Of a stretch of DNA of 39,715 nucleotides, positions 27,652-38,876 are shown piece by piece (the stretch's first letter is position 1; every line of letters starts with the position of its first letter). The notes beneath the pieces are model-generated. The model did not search any database, was not told the DNA's origin, and saw only the letters and a list, made by a program, of their open reading frames with translations. The translations under genes were made by a program, and so were the position numbers. This stretch comes from Auritidibacter sp. Marseille-P8566 (lineage in GTDB: Bacteria; Actinomycetota; Actinomycetes; Actinomycetales; Microbacteriaceae): the NCBI GenBank assembly GCA_945896925.1, contig CAMDEV010000004.1, positions 1-39,715 on the forward strand. Reading direction: 5' to 3'.

Positions 27652-29012
27652 GCGTTATCTTTTGGTTTCGCAAGGATCTAAGACTTCAGGACAATGAAGC
27701 CTTAGTTGCTGCGAGCAAAGAATCGAAAGATGTTTACCCGGTTGTTCTAGTGAACCTCGCAAACTACGAAACTTTAGAAGGCATCAGACAGCACAGCCTG
27801 ACCGAATCCTTCAAAGCGCTGGATGCCTCTATTGGAAACAAGCTAAGCGTCAAGACCCTCCAAGGTTCAGAGGATGCAGGTAAAAAGCTTGTTGCTGCAG
27901 CGAATGCAGTTTCAGCAGATTTTGTATTTGCTATGAAGCGATTTGATCCTGAAGGCGTTGCAGAGCAGAGCGCTGTAGGTTCGGCTCTATCTAGTGCTGG
28001 TGTTCAACTCAAGTTAATTGGGTCTGCCTATGCAGTTGAGCCGGGCACTGTGAGAAAACCAGATGGCACTAACTACCGTGTATACACACCGTTCTTCAAC
28101 AACTGGAACCCGCTCAGCAACCAAGCACCTTTTGAACTTGATGTCAAGGCCATCAACTGGCTGCAGCTTTCAGATTCTGAGTCAATTCCAACTCCTTCCA
28201 AGGACTCTCCTATCAAGGTAATTGCTGGTGAATCTTTTGCCCTTAGAACCTTTGAGAGATTCCGCAAGCGAGCACTTGTTAAATACAGCGATGACCGTAA
28301 TCGCGCGGATCTAAGCGGAACTTCGCACCTATCGCACGCTCTAGCGCACGGTGAGATTCACCCTAGAACTCTCTTAGCTGATCTTGGAAGTGACGAAGGT
28401 GCTTGGGTGTTCCGCAAGGAGATTGCTTGGCGCGAGTTCTATGCAGACGTACTCCACCACTATCCGAATACCTTAGATGACTACTACGAACCTAAGTTCA
28501 AAAAACTCAGGTATGACAGTGGTGCTATTGCAGAAGAGAGATTCCAAGCTTGGTGTGAAGGTAAAACCGGTTATCCAATGGTTGATGCAGGCATGCGCCA
28601 GTTGGTTACCGAAGGCTGGATGCACAACAGAGTTCGCATGATTGTTGCCTCGTTCCTAGTCAAAGATCTACACATCGAATGGACTAGAGGTGCAGAGTTC
28701 TTTGAGAAGCACCTAAGTGATTTTGATCCTGCATCAAACTCGCACGGTTGGCAGTGGACTGCGGGTTGTGGAACTGATGCATCACCTTATTACCGAATCT
28801 TTAATCCGGTGATGCAGGGATTGAAATTTGATCCTGATGGCAACTATGTTCGCAAATATATTCCAGAACTTAGACATCTAACCGGTGCTGATGTTCATGA
28901 ACCTTGGGAAAGATTTGATGGATATAACCTCGGTTACCCAGATCAGATTGTTGATCACTCTGCCGAGAGAAATGAATCGCTAGCCAGATTAGAAGAACTG
29001 AAACAGGCTTAA
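27648..29012 (+). CDS. phr: Deoxyribodipyrimidine photolyase (cryptochrome/photolyase family)
   Basis: [130 protein letters not shown]. Confidence 0.97.
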   Translation: MSVIFWFRKDLRLQDNEALVAASKESKDVYPVVLVNLANYETLEGIRQHSLTESFKALDASIGNKLSVKTLQGSEDAGKKLVAAANAVSADFVFAMKRFDPEGVAEQSAVGSALSSAGVQLKLIGSAYAVEPGTVRKPDGTNYRVYTPFFNNWNPLSNQAPFELDVKAINWLQLSDSESIPTPSKDSPIKVIAGESFALRTFERFRKRALVKYSDDRNRADLSGTSHLSHALAHGEIHPRTLLADLGSDEGAWVFRKEIAWREFYADVLHHYPNTLDDYYEPKFKKLRYDSGAIAEERFQAWCEGKTGYPMVDAGMRQLVTEGWMHNRVRMIVASFLVKDLHIEWTRGAEFFEKHLSDFDPASNSHGWQWTAGCGTDASPYYRIFNPVMQGLKFDPDGNYVRKYIPELRHLTGADVHEPWERFDGYNLGYPDQIVDHSAERNESLARLEELKQA

Positions 29013-29941
29013 AACAACTTGACGAAGAGCAACGGGTCAACGCCGATTGCAATGAACAGAACTGTTAAGTACGAAATAGAAATGTGGAATAACCGCATTG
29101 GGTTGTTCTCAGTTCCAGACTTGGTCTTCTTCTGCAAAAGATGTGCTTCGAAAATAAACCAAGCGCCACCTAGCAATGCAGTTGCTGTGTATATGAGCCC
29201 CATAGGTGCGATTGGAATAAGCACAAAGGTGCTTATAACCATTGCGTAGCTGTAGATCACAATTTCAAGGGCAACTCTGTTTGGATTTGCTACTACTGGA
29301 AGCATTGGAACACCTGCAGCCTGATAGTCATCCTTGTATTTGATAGACAATGGCCAGTAATGCGGTGGAGTCCAGAGGAAGATGATCAGGAACAGGGCTG
29401 CCGCCGACCAACTGAGGCTATTTGTGACCGCGCTGAAGCCAATTAGCACTGGCATTGCGCCAGCGGCACCGCCCCATACGATGTTTTGAGAGGTTCTTCG
29501 CTTTAGGAGCAGGGTGTAAATGAAGATATAAAAGAGTTCGGCAGCCAAAGCCAGACCTGCGCTGAGCCAGTTAACGAAGAAACCTAGCCAAAGCACTGAA
29601 ACAACGCCCAGAACAGTGGCAAACACTTTGGCTTGGAGGCTTGAAAGCTGAGCTGTGACTAGTGGGCGATTCTTAGTTCGACCCATAATCTTGTCGATAT
29701 CGGTGTCAATAATGCAGTTGAAGGCATTCGCTGATCCTGCGCTCATCGCACCACCTATAAAGGTGGCTAGAACTAACCAAAGCTCAGGAACGCCTCGTTG
29801 AGCCAATATCATGACCGGAATGGTAGTAATCAACAGTAATTCAATAACCCTGGGCTTGGTTAGGGCCAAATAGGCCTTAGCCAAGGACAAGCCTTTTGCC
29901 CGCGGCAAGGCGGTTACAGAGGTTTTGGCTTGGGGAATCAT
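29009..29941 (-). CDS. ctaB: Protoheme IX farnesyltransferase / heme O synthase (COX10/CtaB)
   Basis: [74 protein letters not shown]. Start at MIPQAKTSV (29941) preferred over 30046. Confidence 0.95.
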   Translation of the reverse strand: MIPQAKTSVTALPRAKGLSLAKAYLALTKPRVIELLLITTIPVMILAQRGVPELWLVLATFIGGAMSAGSANAFNCIIDTDIDKIMGRTKNRPLVTAQLSSLQAKVFATVLGVVSVLWLGFFVNWLSAGLALAAELFYIFIYTLLLKRRTSQNIVWGGAAGAMPVLIGFSAVTNSLSWSAAALFLIIFLWTPPHYWPLSIKYKDDYQAAGVPMLPVVANPNRVALEIVIYSYAMVISTFVLIPIAPMGLIYTATALLGGAWFIFEAHLLQKKTKSGTENNPMRLFHISISYLTVLFIAIGVDPLLFVKLF

Positions 29942-30129
29942 TCCCTCAAGTCTAAACCAATTTACGACAACCGTTACATGTCCGTAATCAAATGTCGATG
30001 CGGGTATAGACTTCATTTGCACCAATTCGAGTCCAGAAATCATCATTTCTGGCCATTTCTAGAGCAATACTCGCAGAGCGATGAAGCTGATCTGTGTTTG
30101 ATTTTGCAAATTGATTTAAGGAGAACCCA

Positions 30130-32220
30130 TTGTCGCTAATTTGGGATGAAGTTGATTCACGAGCAGTAGATACTGCAAGAGTTCTAGCAGCAGATGCAGT
30201 TGAAAAGGTTGGCAATGGTCACCCAGGTACTGCTATTTCACTTGCTCCAGTTGCCTACCTACTGTTCCAGAAGGTAATGAACCACGATCCTAAAGATGAG
30301 CACTGGGTTGGAAGAGACCGCTTCATCCTCAGCGTTGGTCACTCCTCACTAACTCTCTACAACCAGCTTTATCTTGCTGGTTTTGGTCTTGAACTCGATG
30401 ATCTAAAGGCTCTAAGAACCTGGGGATCTCTAACTCCTGGCCACCCAGAATACGGTCACACCAAGGGTGTTGAAATTACGACCGGTCCCCTAGGTCAAGG
30501 TTTAGCATCAGCCACCGGTTTTGCTTACGCTTCTAGATTTGAACGTGGACTATTCGATCCAGCAACAGAGCAGGGACAGAGCGCTTTCGATCACTTTGTA
30601 TATGTAATCGCAGGTGACGGTGACATGCAGGAAGGTGTAACCAGCGAAGCAGCTTCCCTTGCGGGACATCAGGAACTTGGCAACCTCGTTGTGATCTACG
30701 ACAGCAACCAGATTTCAATCGAAGATGACACCAACATCGCTTTCACAGAAGACCTAACCGCTCGCTACGAGTCTTACGGTTGGCACACTCAGACAGTTGA
30801 CTGGAAGAAAACCGGCAACTACAAAGAAGACCTAGTCGAGCTCTATGACGCAATTCAGAAAGCAAAGGCTGTAACCAACAAGCCTTCTCTGATCACTCTT
30901 AGAACTATCATTGGTTGGCCTTCACCTAAGAAGCAGAACACCGGAAAGATTCACGGTTCAGCTCTTGGTGCGGAAGAACTTGCTGGTCTAAAGACTGCTC
31001 TTGGATTCAACCCAGAACTAACTTTCGAAGTTACTGACGAACTAATCGGCCACACTCGTTCAAATGCCGCAAAGCGTGCAGAAGATGCTCGCTCAGTTTG
31101 GCAGGCAAAGTTTGATGCTTGGGCTGCAGCTAACCCAGAACACAAAGCACTCTTTGATCGCGTTGAAAGCGGCAGCACTCCTAAAGAACTAGTTTCAGCT
31201 CTTCCTAACTTCGAATCAGGTACTGAAATCTCAACTAGATCTGCCAGCGGAAAAGTTATCAACGCAATTGCGAAGGTAATGCCTGAGCTTTGGGGTGGTT
31301 CTGCTGACCTAGCCGAATCAAACAACACTACAATCGAAGGTGCGAAGTCATTCGTACCAGCGAAGTGGTCAACCCACGAGTGGACCGGTGACCAGTATGG
31401 TCGAGTACTTCACTTCGGTATCCGCGAGCATGCAATGGCGGCAATTCTTAACGGAATCGTTCTGCACGGTAAGACTCGTGCTTTTGGTGGAACTTTCCTA
31501 ATCTTCAGCGATTACATGCGTCCTGCTGTGCGTCTAGCAGCTCTGATGGGTGTTCCTTCGATTTTCGTTTGGACTCACGACAGCGTGGCTCTTGGTGAAG
31601 ACGGTCCAACACATCAGCCAATCGAGCAGCTGGCAACTCTTCGCGCAATTCCTGGACTAGACATTGTCCGTCCTGGTGATGCCAACGAGGTTGCTCACGC
31701 TTGGAAGACCATGTTGGAAAGACGTCAAGGTCCAGCAGGTATCGCGCTTACTCGTCAGAACATCCCCGTATTCCCTCGAGGTGCCCAGGATGAAACCGGT
31801 GCAACCTACGCATCTGCAGAATTAACTGCTAAGGGTGCATATACCTTGGTGGACGCTTCAAACTCCAAGCCAGCGGTGATTCTGATTGCTTCTGGTTCGG
31901 AAGTTCAACTTGCCGTCAACGCTCGAGTTGCACTTGAAGCGAAAGGCGTTCCAACCAGGGTTGTTTCAGCTCCGTGTTTGGAATGGTTCGAAGAACAATC
32001 AGCAGAATACAAAGAGTCTGTATTACCAGCTGAAGTCACAGCGAGAGTTTCAGTCGAAGCTGGTCTTTCACTTGGTTGGCAGAAGTTTGTCGGAGGCAAG
32101 GGCGAGAGTGTCTCAATCGAACACTTCGGAGCTTCAGCTGACTACAAGACGCTCTTCAGAGAATTTGGCATCACCACCGAAGCAGTTATCGCAGCTGCTG
32201 AGAAATCTTTAAGTAACTAG
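30130..32220 (+). CDS. tkt: Transketolase
   Basis: [77 protein letters not shown] start with AAGGAG Shine-Dalgarno. Confidence 0.98.
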   Translation: MSLIWDEVDSRAVDTARVLAADAVEKVGNGHPGTAISLAPVAYLLFQKVMNHDPKDEHWVGRDRFILSVGHSSLTLYNQLYLAGFGLELDDLKALRTWGSLTPGHPEYGHTKGVEITTGPLGQGLASATGFAYASRFERGLFDPATEQGQSAFDHFVYVIAGDGDMQEGVTSEAASLAGHQELGNLVVIYDSNQISIEDDTNIAFTEDLTARYESYGWHTQTVDWKKTGNYKEDLVELYDAIQKAKAVTNKPSLITLRTIIGWPSPKKQNTGKIHGSALGAEELAGLKTALGFNPELTFEVTDELIGHTRSNAAKRAEDARSVWQAKFDAWAAANPEHKALFDRVESGSTPKELVSALPNFESGTEISTRSASGKVINAIAKVMPELWGGSADLAESNNTTIEGAKSFVPAKWSTHEWTGDQYGRVLHFGIREHAMAAILNGIVLHGKTRAFGGTFLIFSDYMRPAVRLAALMGVPSIFVWTHDSVALGEDGPTHQPIEQLATLRAIPGLDIVRPGDANEVAHAWKTMLERRQGPAGIALTRQNIPVFPRGAQDETGATYASAELTAKGAYTLVDASNSKPAVILIASGSEVQLAVNARVALEAKGVPTRVVSAPCLEWFEEQSAEYKESVLPAEVTARVSVEAGLSLGWQKFVGGKGESVSIEHFGASADYKTLFREFGITTEAVIAAAEKSLSN

Positions 32221-32233
32221 AAGAAGGAAACAC

Positions 32234-33340
32234 ATGAACAGCCCATTAGCCCAACTAGCAGCAAACGGCGTCAGCATCTGGCTTGATGACCTTTCACGCA
32301 CAAGGATCAATTCAGGGGCACTTGCTGCACTTATTGAATCGAGAAGCGTCTCAGGTGTTACCACTAACCCAACCATCTTCGCCGGATCAATTGGCAAAGG
32401 CGATGGATATTCAGAGCAGGTAGCAGATCTTGCGAAGGCTGGTGCGAGCGCTGCTGAGGCAATCTTCGAGATCACAACTAAAGATGTTGCAGATGCCTGT
32501 GACATCTTTGCCGGTGTTTACTCAGCAAGTCATGGTTTCGATGGTCGTGTGTCAATTGAAGTTGAGCCTGGTCTTGCTAATGACACTGCTAATACTGTTA
32601 CACAGGCAAAAGAACTGTTTGCAAAAGTTAACAAAGAGAACGTCATGATCAAGATTCCTGCTACCAAGGCCGGTCTTGCTGCGATTACCGAGGTTATTTC
32701 AAATGGAATCAGCGTAAACGTAACTCTCATCTTCTCTCTCCAGAGATACAAGGAAGTTATTGCTGCTTACCAAGCAGGCATTGCTTTGGCTAAAGCAAAC
32801 GGCCATGACCTAAGCAAAATCCACTCGGTAGCGTCTTTCTTCGTTTCCAGAGTTGACACAGAAATTGACAAGAGGCTAGTTGCTATCGGATCTGATGAAG
32901 CACTGGCACTTAAGAGCAAAGCAGCTTTGGCTAACGCACGTCTCGCCTACGAGGTTTATGAGCAGGAATTTGCAACTGAAGGTTGGTCAGCGCTTGCTGC
33001 AGCCGGAGCTAATAAGCAGCGTCCACTGATGGCTTCAACTGGCGTCAAGGACCCAGCACTGAGTGACACTCTGTATGTCACAGAGTTGGTTGCTCCAGAA
33101 CTTGTAAACACCATGCCAGAGAAGACGATGGAAGCTGTCTTTGATCACGGAGTTGTTCCAGCAAACAGTATTCAGGATCACTACGAAGATTCGCGGCGCA
33201 TCTTGGCTGAACTAGCTGCTGTTGGCATTAGCTACGACGACGTGACTGAGCTTTTGGAGACCGAAGGTGTCGATAAATTCATCATCTCTTGGAACGAACT
33301 AGTCGCATCAGTTGAGGCTGCACTGGAGGCTGCAAAGTAA
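32234..33340 (+). CDS. tal: Transaldolase
   Basis: [92 protein letters not shown]. Confidence 0.97.
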   Translation: MNSPLAQLAANGVSIWLDDLSRTRINSGALAALIESRSVSGVTTNPTIFAGSIGKGDGYSEQVADLAKAGASAAEAIFEITTKDVADACDIFAGVYSASHGFDGRVSIEVEPGLANDTANTVTQAKELFAKVNKENVMIKIPATKAGLAAITEVISNGISVNVTLIFSLQRYKEVIAAYQAGIALAKANGHDLSKIHSVASFFVSRVDTEIDKRLVAIGSDEALALKSKAALANARLAYEVYEQEFATEGWSALAAAGANKQRPLMASTGVKDPALSDTLYVTELVAPELVNTMPEKTMEAVFDHGVVPANSIQDHYEDSRRILAELAAVGISYDDVTELLETEGVDKFIISWNELVASVEAALEAAK

Positions 33341-34929
33341 TGTCACTTAAAGTAAACGTTCAGGGTCTTGCAGCTGATGCTGTAAAGAACACCATTGACG
33401 AGTTGGTTTCACAAGGCATTGCTAGTCGCATAGCAAACAAGGACTTTACTGTTTGGGGTAAGGAAGCTGAATCTGAATCAGCAATTCGTCTCGGCTGGGT
33501 TAACTCAGCAAGCGACTCTGCTCCCCTAATTCCCGAGATTCTCGCTCTACGCGAATCCTTCTTGAACGCTGGCGTAAACCGTTTTGTTTTGTGTGGCATG
33601 GGTGGCTCATCGCTTGCTCCTGAGGTTATAACTAAGAACTACGGTGTTGAACTAGTAGTACTAGATTCAACTGAGCCTGAGCAGGTGCGCAATGTAGTTG
33701 CTAAGGACATCGAAAGAACTGCAATTGTTGTTTCTTCTAAGTCTGGATCAACTGTTGAAACAGATTCACAGAAGAGAATCTTCGAAGAAGCCTTCACTAA
33801 GGCTGGAATTGAGAAGACTGAGCGAATCATCATTGTCACTGACCCAGGCTCTCCAATGGAAGCAGCTGCCAAGGCAGATGGCTACCGTATCTTCAATGCA
33901 GACCCAGCTGTTGGTGGACGCTACTCAGCGCTAACCGCATTTGGTCTAGTGCCATCAGGTCTTGCTGGTGCAAATATCGCAGAACTTGTTGAACAGGCAC
34001 AGTCAGTGTCTGCTCTGCTAGCTTCAGATGACTCAGCTAACCCAGGTCTAGTGCTCGGTGCGGCTATGGCTAGAACTGCTGGTCTCTCAACATACAAGGA
34101 CAAGTTAGGCCTACTAGCAGACCCATCTTTGCCTGGGTTTGGTGACTGGGCAGAACAACTAATCGCGGAGTCAACTGGAAAGATCGACAAAGGTATTTTG
34201 CCAGTAGTGCTAGAGGCAAACAGTTTTGAAGTTTCTGCAGCGCAGAAGGATCTCTTGGTAGCGAAAGTCTCTGCAAACGCGAACAATTCAGGAGATCTTT
34301 CTGTCAGCGGCCCATTAGGAGCGCAGTTCCTGCTTTGGGAGTATGCAACAGTAGTTGCTGGCTATCTACTCGGAGTGAACCCATTCGATCAGCCAGATGT
34401 TGAGTCAGCAAAGATTGCTGCTCGCGGAATGCTTGAGCAGCGCGCTGCTATCTCGTCCCCTGCATTCGTATCTGGCGGCATTGAAGTTCGTGCACTAAAT
34501 CTAGATTTTTCTGCTCACACAGATGTGGCTTCATCAATTGCTGCACTTCTAGGTCAGCTTGCTGAAGATGGCTTCGTTTCAGTTCATGCCTACCTAAACC
34601 GTGAGTCTGATCTTTCAGCAGAGCAACTTCGCAACGCTCTTGCTAGCAAGAGCTCTCGTCCAACCACCTTCGGTTGGGCTCCTAGATTCCTGCACTCAAC
34701 TGGTCAGTATCACAAGGGCGGACCTAAGCAAGGCGTTTATCTGCAGTTGATCTCAAAGAATGACGTTGATGTTCAGGTTCCTGGCCGAGACTTCACTCTT
34801 GGAGAATTGATCGCGTCTCAGGCTGCTGGAGATGCAAAGGTGCTTGCAGATCTCGGTAGACCAGTTTTGAGCTTGACACTAAGCAACCCGATTTCTGATT
34901 ACGCAGCAATTGTGAAGGCTATAGGTTAA
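33340..34929 (+). CDS. pgi: Glucose-6-phosphate isomerase
   Basis: FVLCGMGGSSLAPEVI, VVSSKSGSTVETDSQ, DPAVGGRYSALTAFGLVP, LHSTGQYHKGGPKQGVYLQ; 1-nt overlap (TAATG) with tal. Confidence 0.94.
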   Translation: MSLKVNVQGLAADAVKNTIDELVSQGIASRIANKDFTVWGKEAESESAIRLGWVNSASDSAPLIPEILALRESFLNAGVNRFVLCGMGGSSLAPEVITKNYGVELVVLDSTEPEQVRNVVAKDIERTAIVVSSKSGSTVETDSQKRIFEEAFTKAGIEKTERIIIVTDPGSPMEAAAKADGYRIFNADPAVGGRYSALTAFGLVPSGLAGANIAELVEQAQSVSALLASDDSANPGLVLGAAMARTAGLSTYKDKLGLLADPSLPGFGDWAEQLIAESTGKIDKGILPVVLEANSFEVSAAQKDLLVAKVSANANNSGDLSVSGPLGAQFLLWEYATVVAGYLLGVNPFDQPDVESAKIAARGMLEQRAAISSPAFVSGGIEVRALNLDFSAHTDVASSIAALLGQLAEDGFVSVHAYLNRESDLSAEQLRNALASKSSRPTTFGWAPRFLHSTGQYHKGGPKQGVYLQLISKNDVDVQVPGRDFTLGELIASQAAGDAKVLADLGRPVLSLTLSNPISDYAAIVKAIG

Positions 34930-34938
34930 GGAAAACAA

Positions 34939-36480
34939 TTGAGCCCAGTAAAGATAGCTCCTGGTCAGAACCCACTCCGTGATCCTGCTGACAGAAGACT
35001 AAACCGCATTGCGGGACCTTCGGGCCTAATCATTTTCGGTGTTACCGGTGACCTTAGCCGTAAAAAGCTAATGCCTGCCGTTTATGACCTGGCTAACCGT
35101 GGATTACTTCCACCAGGTTTCTCGCTAGTTGGTTTTGCGAGACGAGATTGGGAAGACCAAGACTTTGGTCAGGTAGTTCACGATGCTGTTAGACAGTATG
35201 CGAGAACTCCTTGGAGCGAAGAAGTTTGGGCTCAACTATCTCAGGGCATCAGATTCGTCTCTGGTGAATTCGGCGACGATGCTGCCTTCGACAAGCTCAG
35301 GGAAACCATCGAAACCCTAGATGCTGAACGTGGCACCAACGGCAACCACGCTTTCTATCTAAGCATTCCCCCAAAGGCCTTTCCTCTGGTAACTCAGCAA
35401 CTTTCAAGATCAGGTTTGGCGGATCCAAAGCCTAATCAGTTCAGACGTGTTGTTATCGAGAAACCATTCGGTCACGACCTCCAGTCAGCAAGAGAACTTA
35501 ACGAAGTTGTTGAATCTGTTTTTCCTGCAGATTCAATCTTCCGTATTGACCACTACCTCGGTAAGGAAACAGTTCAGAACATCCTTGCATTGAGATTCGC
35601 AAACCAGCTCTATGAGCCGCTTTGGAACAACAACTACATCGACCACGTACAGATCACAATGGCTGAAGATATCGGTGTTGGTGGTAGAGCTGGATACTAC
35701 GACGGCATCGGTGCTGCTCGTGACGTTATTCAAAACCACTTGCTCCAGCTACTTGCTCTAACAGCAATGGAAGAGCCGGTTTCATTCGATGCTTCTGATC
35801 TTCGTGCTGAGAAAGAGAAAGTTCTCTCTGCGGTCCGTCTACCTGATGACCTCGGTAGATACACAGCACGCGGTCAATACACCGGTGGCTGGCAAGGTGG
35901 CGAAAAGGTTGAAGGCTTCCTAGAAGAAGAAGGAATGAACCCTAAGTCTGTCACAGAGACTTTCGCTGCCATGAGACTGGATATCAACACCCGTCGTTGG
36001 GCGGGAGTTCCTTTCTATCTACGTGCGGGTAAACGCCTAGGTAGAAGAGTTACTGAGATCGCGGTTGTATTCAAGCGTGCTCCTCAGCAGATCTTTGGTG
36101 AGTCTCAGACTTCAGCTCTAGGTCAAAACGCTTTGGTTATCCGTGTTCAACCAGACGAAGGTGTGACCATCCGATTTGGATCTAAGGTTCCTGGTGTTGG
36201 TATGCAGGTAAGAGATGTGACCATGGACTTTGGTTACGGACACGCATTCACGGAGGCTTCCCCTGAAGCCTATGAGCGTTTGATTCTTGACGTCCTGCTA
36301 GGTGATCCACCTCTGTTTCCTAGACATGAAGAAGTTGAACTTTCTTGGAAGATCCTCGACCCGATTGAAGAATTCTGGGCAAAGGCAGGTAAGCCTGAGC
36401 CTTATCGCCCTGGCACATGGGGTCCAGCTTCAGCTGACCGCATGATGGCAATTGACGGCAGAGCTTGGAGAAGACCATGA
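34939..36480 (+). CDS. zwf: Glucose-6-phosphate 1-dehydrogenase
   Basis: IIFGVTGDLSRKKLMPAVYDLANRGLLPPGFSLVGFARRDW, RVVIEKPFGHDL, FRIDHYLGKETVQNILALRFAN; TTG start. Confidence 0.98.
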   Translation: MSPVKIAPGQNPLRDPADRRLNRIAGPSGLIIFGVTGDLSRKKLMPAVYDLANRGLLPPGFSLVGFARRDWEDQDFGQVVHDAVRQYARTPWSEEVWAQLSQGIRFVSGEFGDDAAFDKLRETIETLDAERGTNGNHAFYLSIPPKAFPLVTQQLSRSGLADPKPNQFRRVVIEKPFGHDLQSARELNEVVESVFPADSIFRIDHYLGKETVQNILALRFANQLYEPLWNNNYIDHVQITMAEDIGVGGRAGYYDGIGAARDVIQNHLLQLLALTAMEEPVSFDASDLRAEKEKVLSAVRLPDDLGRYTARGQYTGGWQGGEKVEGFLEEEGMNPKSVTETFAAMRLDINTRRWAGVPFYLRAGKRLGRRVTEIAVVFKRAPQQIFGESQTSALGQNALVIRVQPDEGVTIRFGSKVPGVGMQVRDVTMDFGYGHAFTEASPEAYERLILDVLLGDPPLFPRHEEVELSWKILDPIEEFWAKAGKPEPYRPGTWGPASADRMMAIDGRAWRRP

Positions 36481-37430
36481 TCAAAGATTTACCTAATACC
36501 ACAATCTCAAAAGTCTCTAAAGAGCTAGTTCAGATTCGTGAAGAAGGTGGCGCTGTCGCGTTGGGTCGTGTACTAACCCTTCTTATCGAAACTGATTTCA
36601 AAGACCTAGAAGATTCAATCCTGGCTGCCAACGAGGCATCAAGAGCTCACCCTTGTCGAATCATTGTTCTAGCTAACAACGAGAAGGCAACTAAACAGTC
36701 AAGACTTGATGCTGAGATACGTGTTGGTGGAGATGCCGGAGCCTCAGAAGTAATCGTTCTCAAGGCCTACGGTGAGGCTTCAAGCGATCCAGAGTCTCTA
36801 GTGACTGGCTTACTTCTCCCAGATGCACCAGTGGTTGCTTGGTGGCCAGGTATCGCACCAGCAAAGCCATCAGCCTCTGCTATTGGAAGAATTGCTCAGC
36901 GAAGAATCACTGACGCTGCAGCCCAAAAAGATCCTCACGCTTGGCTGTCTAACCTTGCTAAAAACTATGCACCTGGTGACAGCGACTTCGCCTGGACCAG
37001 ATTGACGCTGTGGCGTGCTCAGCTGGCAGCAATTCTAGATCAGCCACCATACGACCCTGTTACCAGCGTTGTTGTGACCGGTGCAGTTGACTCCCCTAGT
37101 ACAGACCTGCTGGCTGCTTGGCTTGAAATGAAACTTAAAGTTGAAGTCAGTTTGGTTAGAACTGTTAGAGGTAAAGCAGTCGCAGGCATCAAGGGAGTGA
37201 AGTTGATCCGTAAGTCCGGAGATGTTGAAATTGTTCGAAATGTTCCAGATGTTGCAACGCTAATTCAGCCTGCTCAACCAACGAGAGACATTAGTCTTCC
37301 TAGAAGATTACGTCGTGACTGTTTAATTGAAGATCTGCGTCGCATGGATAGTGACGACGCTTTCGGAAAGCTGATTACTAAGGGATTTGGCACCAACCGC
37401 CAGGCTCCTAAGGTGTCAAACAAGAAGTAA
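36477..37430 (+). CDS. opcA: Glucose-6-phosphate dehydrogenase assembly protein OpcA
   Basis: ASRAHPCRIIVLANN, LLLPDAPVVAWWPGIAP, RRITDAAAQKDP, located between zwf and pgl; ATGA overlap with zwf. Confidence 0.94.
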   Translation: MIKDLPNTTISKVSKELVQIREEGGAVALGRVLTLLIETDFKDLEDSILAANEASRAHPCRIIVLANNEKATKQSRLDAEIRVGGDAGASEVIVLKAYGEASSDPESLVTGLLLPDAPVVAWWPGIAPAKPSASAIGRIAQRRITDAAAQKDPHAWLSNLAKNYAPGDSDFAWTRLTLWRAQLAAILDQPPYDPVTSVVVTGAVDSPSTDLLAAWLEMKLKVEVSLVRTVRGKAVAGIKGVKLIRKSGDVEIVRNVPDVATLIQPAQPTRDISLPRRLRRDCLIEDLRRMDSDDAFGKLITKGFGTNRQAPKVSNKK

Positions 37431-37432
37431 TC

Positions 37433-38173
37433 ATGGAAACTTCAACTGAGATTCGAAGAGCATTAAATTCTGCTGAGGTCGCTCAACTTGCAGCAAGAGA
37501 AATCATCGAGACACTTGAGCATGCCCTGACAAGTAAACCTATAGTAAATATTGCTCTTACTGGCGGCACTGTCGGAATCTTGACTCTCGCTGTCTTGGCT
37601 GAGCAGCCAGATCTTTCTCGCTTAGATTTCTCAAGGGTGCACTTCTGGTGGGGTGACGAGCGATACGTTGAATCAAATAGTTCAGATAGAAACGCTAATC
37701 AAGCAAGAGCTGCGTTTTTCGACAAGGTATCTGTTTCGGAAACTAACATCCATGAGTTCCCTGCTCGAGATCTTTCTGGAAAGCTTTCTGAAGGAAAGAA
37801 AGTCTTTGAACAGGATTTAGCTAAACACTTTGGTCCTGGAACTCCAGTTTTTGACCTAACTATTCTTGGCATGGGTCCTGACGGACACATTGCCTCGCTA
37901 TTCCCTGGCCATGAGGAACTCTCCGTTGGTGAAGTGGTTGTTGCTGAAAGTAATTCCCCTAAGCCACCGTCAGAACGTTTGAGTTTGAGCTTTAACGTGC
38001 TAAACGCTTCAGTAAAGATTATTTTTGTTGTCTCTGGTTTAGACAAGTCATCAGCTGTGACAGCAGTTCATACTGATGAGAATTGTGAGTTGCCAGCTGC
38101 AAAGATTCAAGCGCAGGGTGAAACAATTTGGTTTATCGACCAGGCTGCTGGTCAAGAATTTTGGAGCTGCTAA
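37433..38173 (+). CDS. pgl: 6-phosphogluconolactonase
   Basis: VNIALTGGTVGILTLAVLAE, VHFWWGDERYVESNSSDRNANQARAAFFDKV, FDLTILGMGPDGHIASLFPGHEEL. Confidence 0.95.
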   Translation: METSTEIRRALNSAEVAQLAAREIIETLEHALTSKPIVNIALTGGTVGILTLAVLAEQPDLSRLDFSRVHFWWGDERYVESNSSDRNANQARAAFFDKVSVSETNIHEFPARDLSGKLSEGKKVFEQDLAKHFGPGTPVFDLTILGMGPDGHIASLFPGHEELSVGEVVVAESNSPKPPSERLSLSFNVLNASVKIIFVVSGLDKSSAVTAVHTDENCELPAAKIQAQGETIWFIDQAAGQEFWSC

Positions 38174-38577
38174 GCCTTTCTGGTTTTAGCGGCTTTCTTA
38201 GCCTCTGCCTTAGCTTCAGCTAGTAAGCGCTCTCTTCTCTCACGAACAGCGGCTACTGCCTCTTCTAAAAGTTCTCTAGCTTCAGCTGCGGTGCGACGTT
38301 CTTTTACGTAAGCAAGGTGAGTCTTATATGGCTCATGCTTAGCAATCTGAGGTGGGTTGTCTTTGTCTAGACCTGAAGGTAGACCACAGTGAGGGCAATC
38401 TAATTCGTTAGGGAGTTCTGCCGCGTCTACGCTTGCTGCGAATGATGGACTGAAAGAGTGGTTATTGAAGCAGTAGAAGGTTCTAGTGATTCGCTCAGCT
38501 TGAAAACCATTATCTTGCTCTCCCATTGGCCCCGCACCAACGCGAGAACCCCTGATTGCGCTTCCGTTACCGCTCAA
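38170..38577 (-). CDS. rbpA: RNA polymerase-binding protein RbpA
   Basis: AIRGSRVGAGPMG, Zn-ribbon-like C..NNHSF...LDCPHCG, KTHLAYVKERRTAAEARELLEEAVAAVRERRERL; actinobacterial RbpA architecture. Confidence 0.92.
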   Translation of the reverse strand: MSGNGSAIRGSRVGAGPMGEQDNGFQAERITRTFYCFNNHSFSPSFAASVDAAELPNELDCPHCGLPSGLDKDNPPQIAKHEPYKTHLAYVKERRTAAEARELLEEAVAAVRERRERLLAEAKAEAKKAAKTRKA

Positions 38578-38580
38578 GAG

Positions 38581-38829
38581 TTATGCCCAAGAATAGGTTG
38601 ATGCAAGACCCAGGATCACAATTGTGACTACCCAGACCAGACCAAGGATTACGGTGATTCGGTTAAGGTTACGCTCTGCAACACCTGAAGATGTCATAGT
38701 TGTGTTAATTCCGCCACCGAACATGTCGCTCAGGCCGCCACCGCGACCCTTGTGAAGAAGGATCAGCAGGGTTAGCAGCAAGCTGGTAACTCCAAGGAGA
38801 ATTCTTAGAGCAATGAAAATACCGGTCAT
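38581..38829 (-). CDS. secG: Preprotein translocase subunit SecG
   Basis: 82 aa: LLTLLILLHKGRGGGLSDMFGGGINTTMTSSGVAERNLNRITVILGLVWVVTIVILGL. Confidence 0.96.
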   Translation of the reverse strand: MTGIFIALRILLGVTSLLLTLLILLHKGRGGGLSDMFGGGINTTMTSSGVAERNLNRITVILGLVWVVTIVILGLASTYSWA

Positions 38830-38876
38830 TTGAGAACTTTCGTCAATTATTAGGCTAAAAAACCTTACCTACCCAA

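Noticed and set aside
30951-31328. 125-aa ORF antisense to tkt
   Set aside because: Shadow ORF in a strongly conserved transketolase gene.
33921-34286. 121-aa ORF antisense to pgi
   Set aside because: Shadow ORF with no family resemblance.
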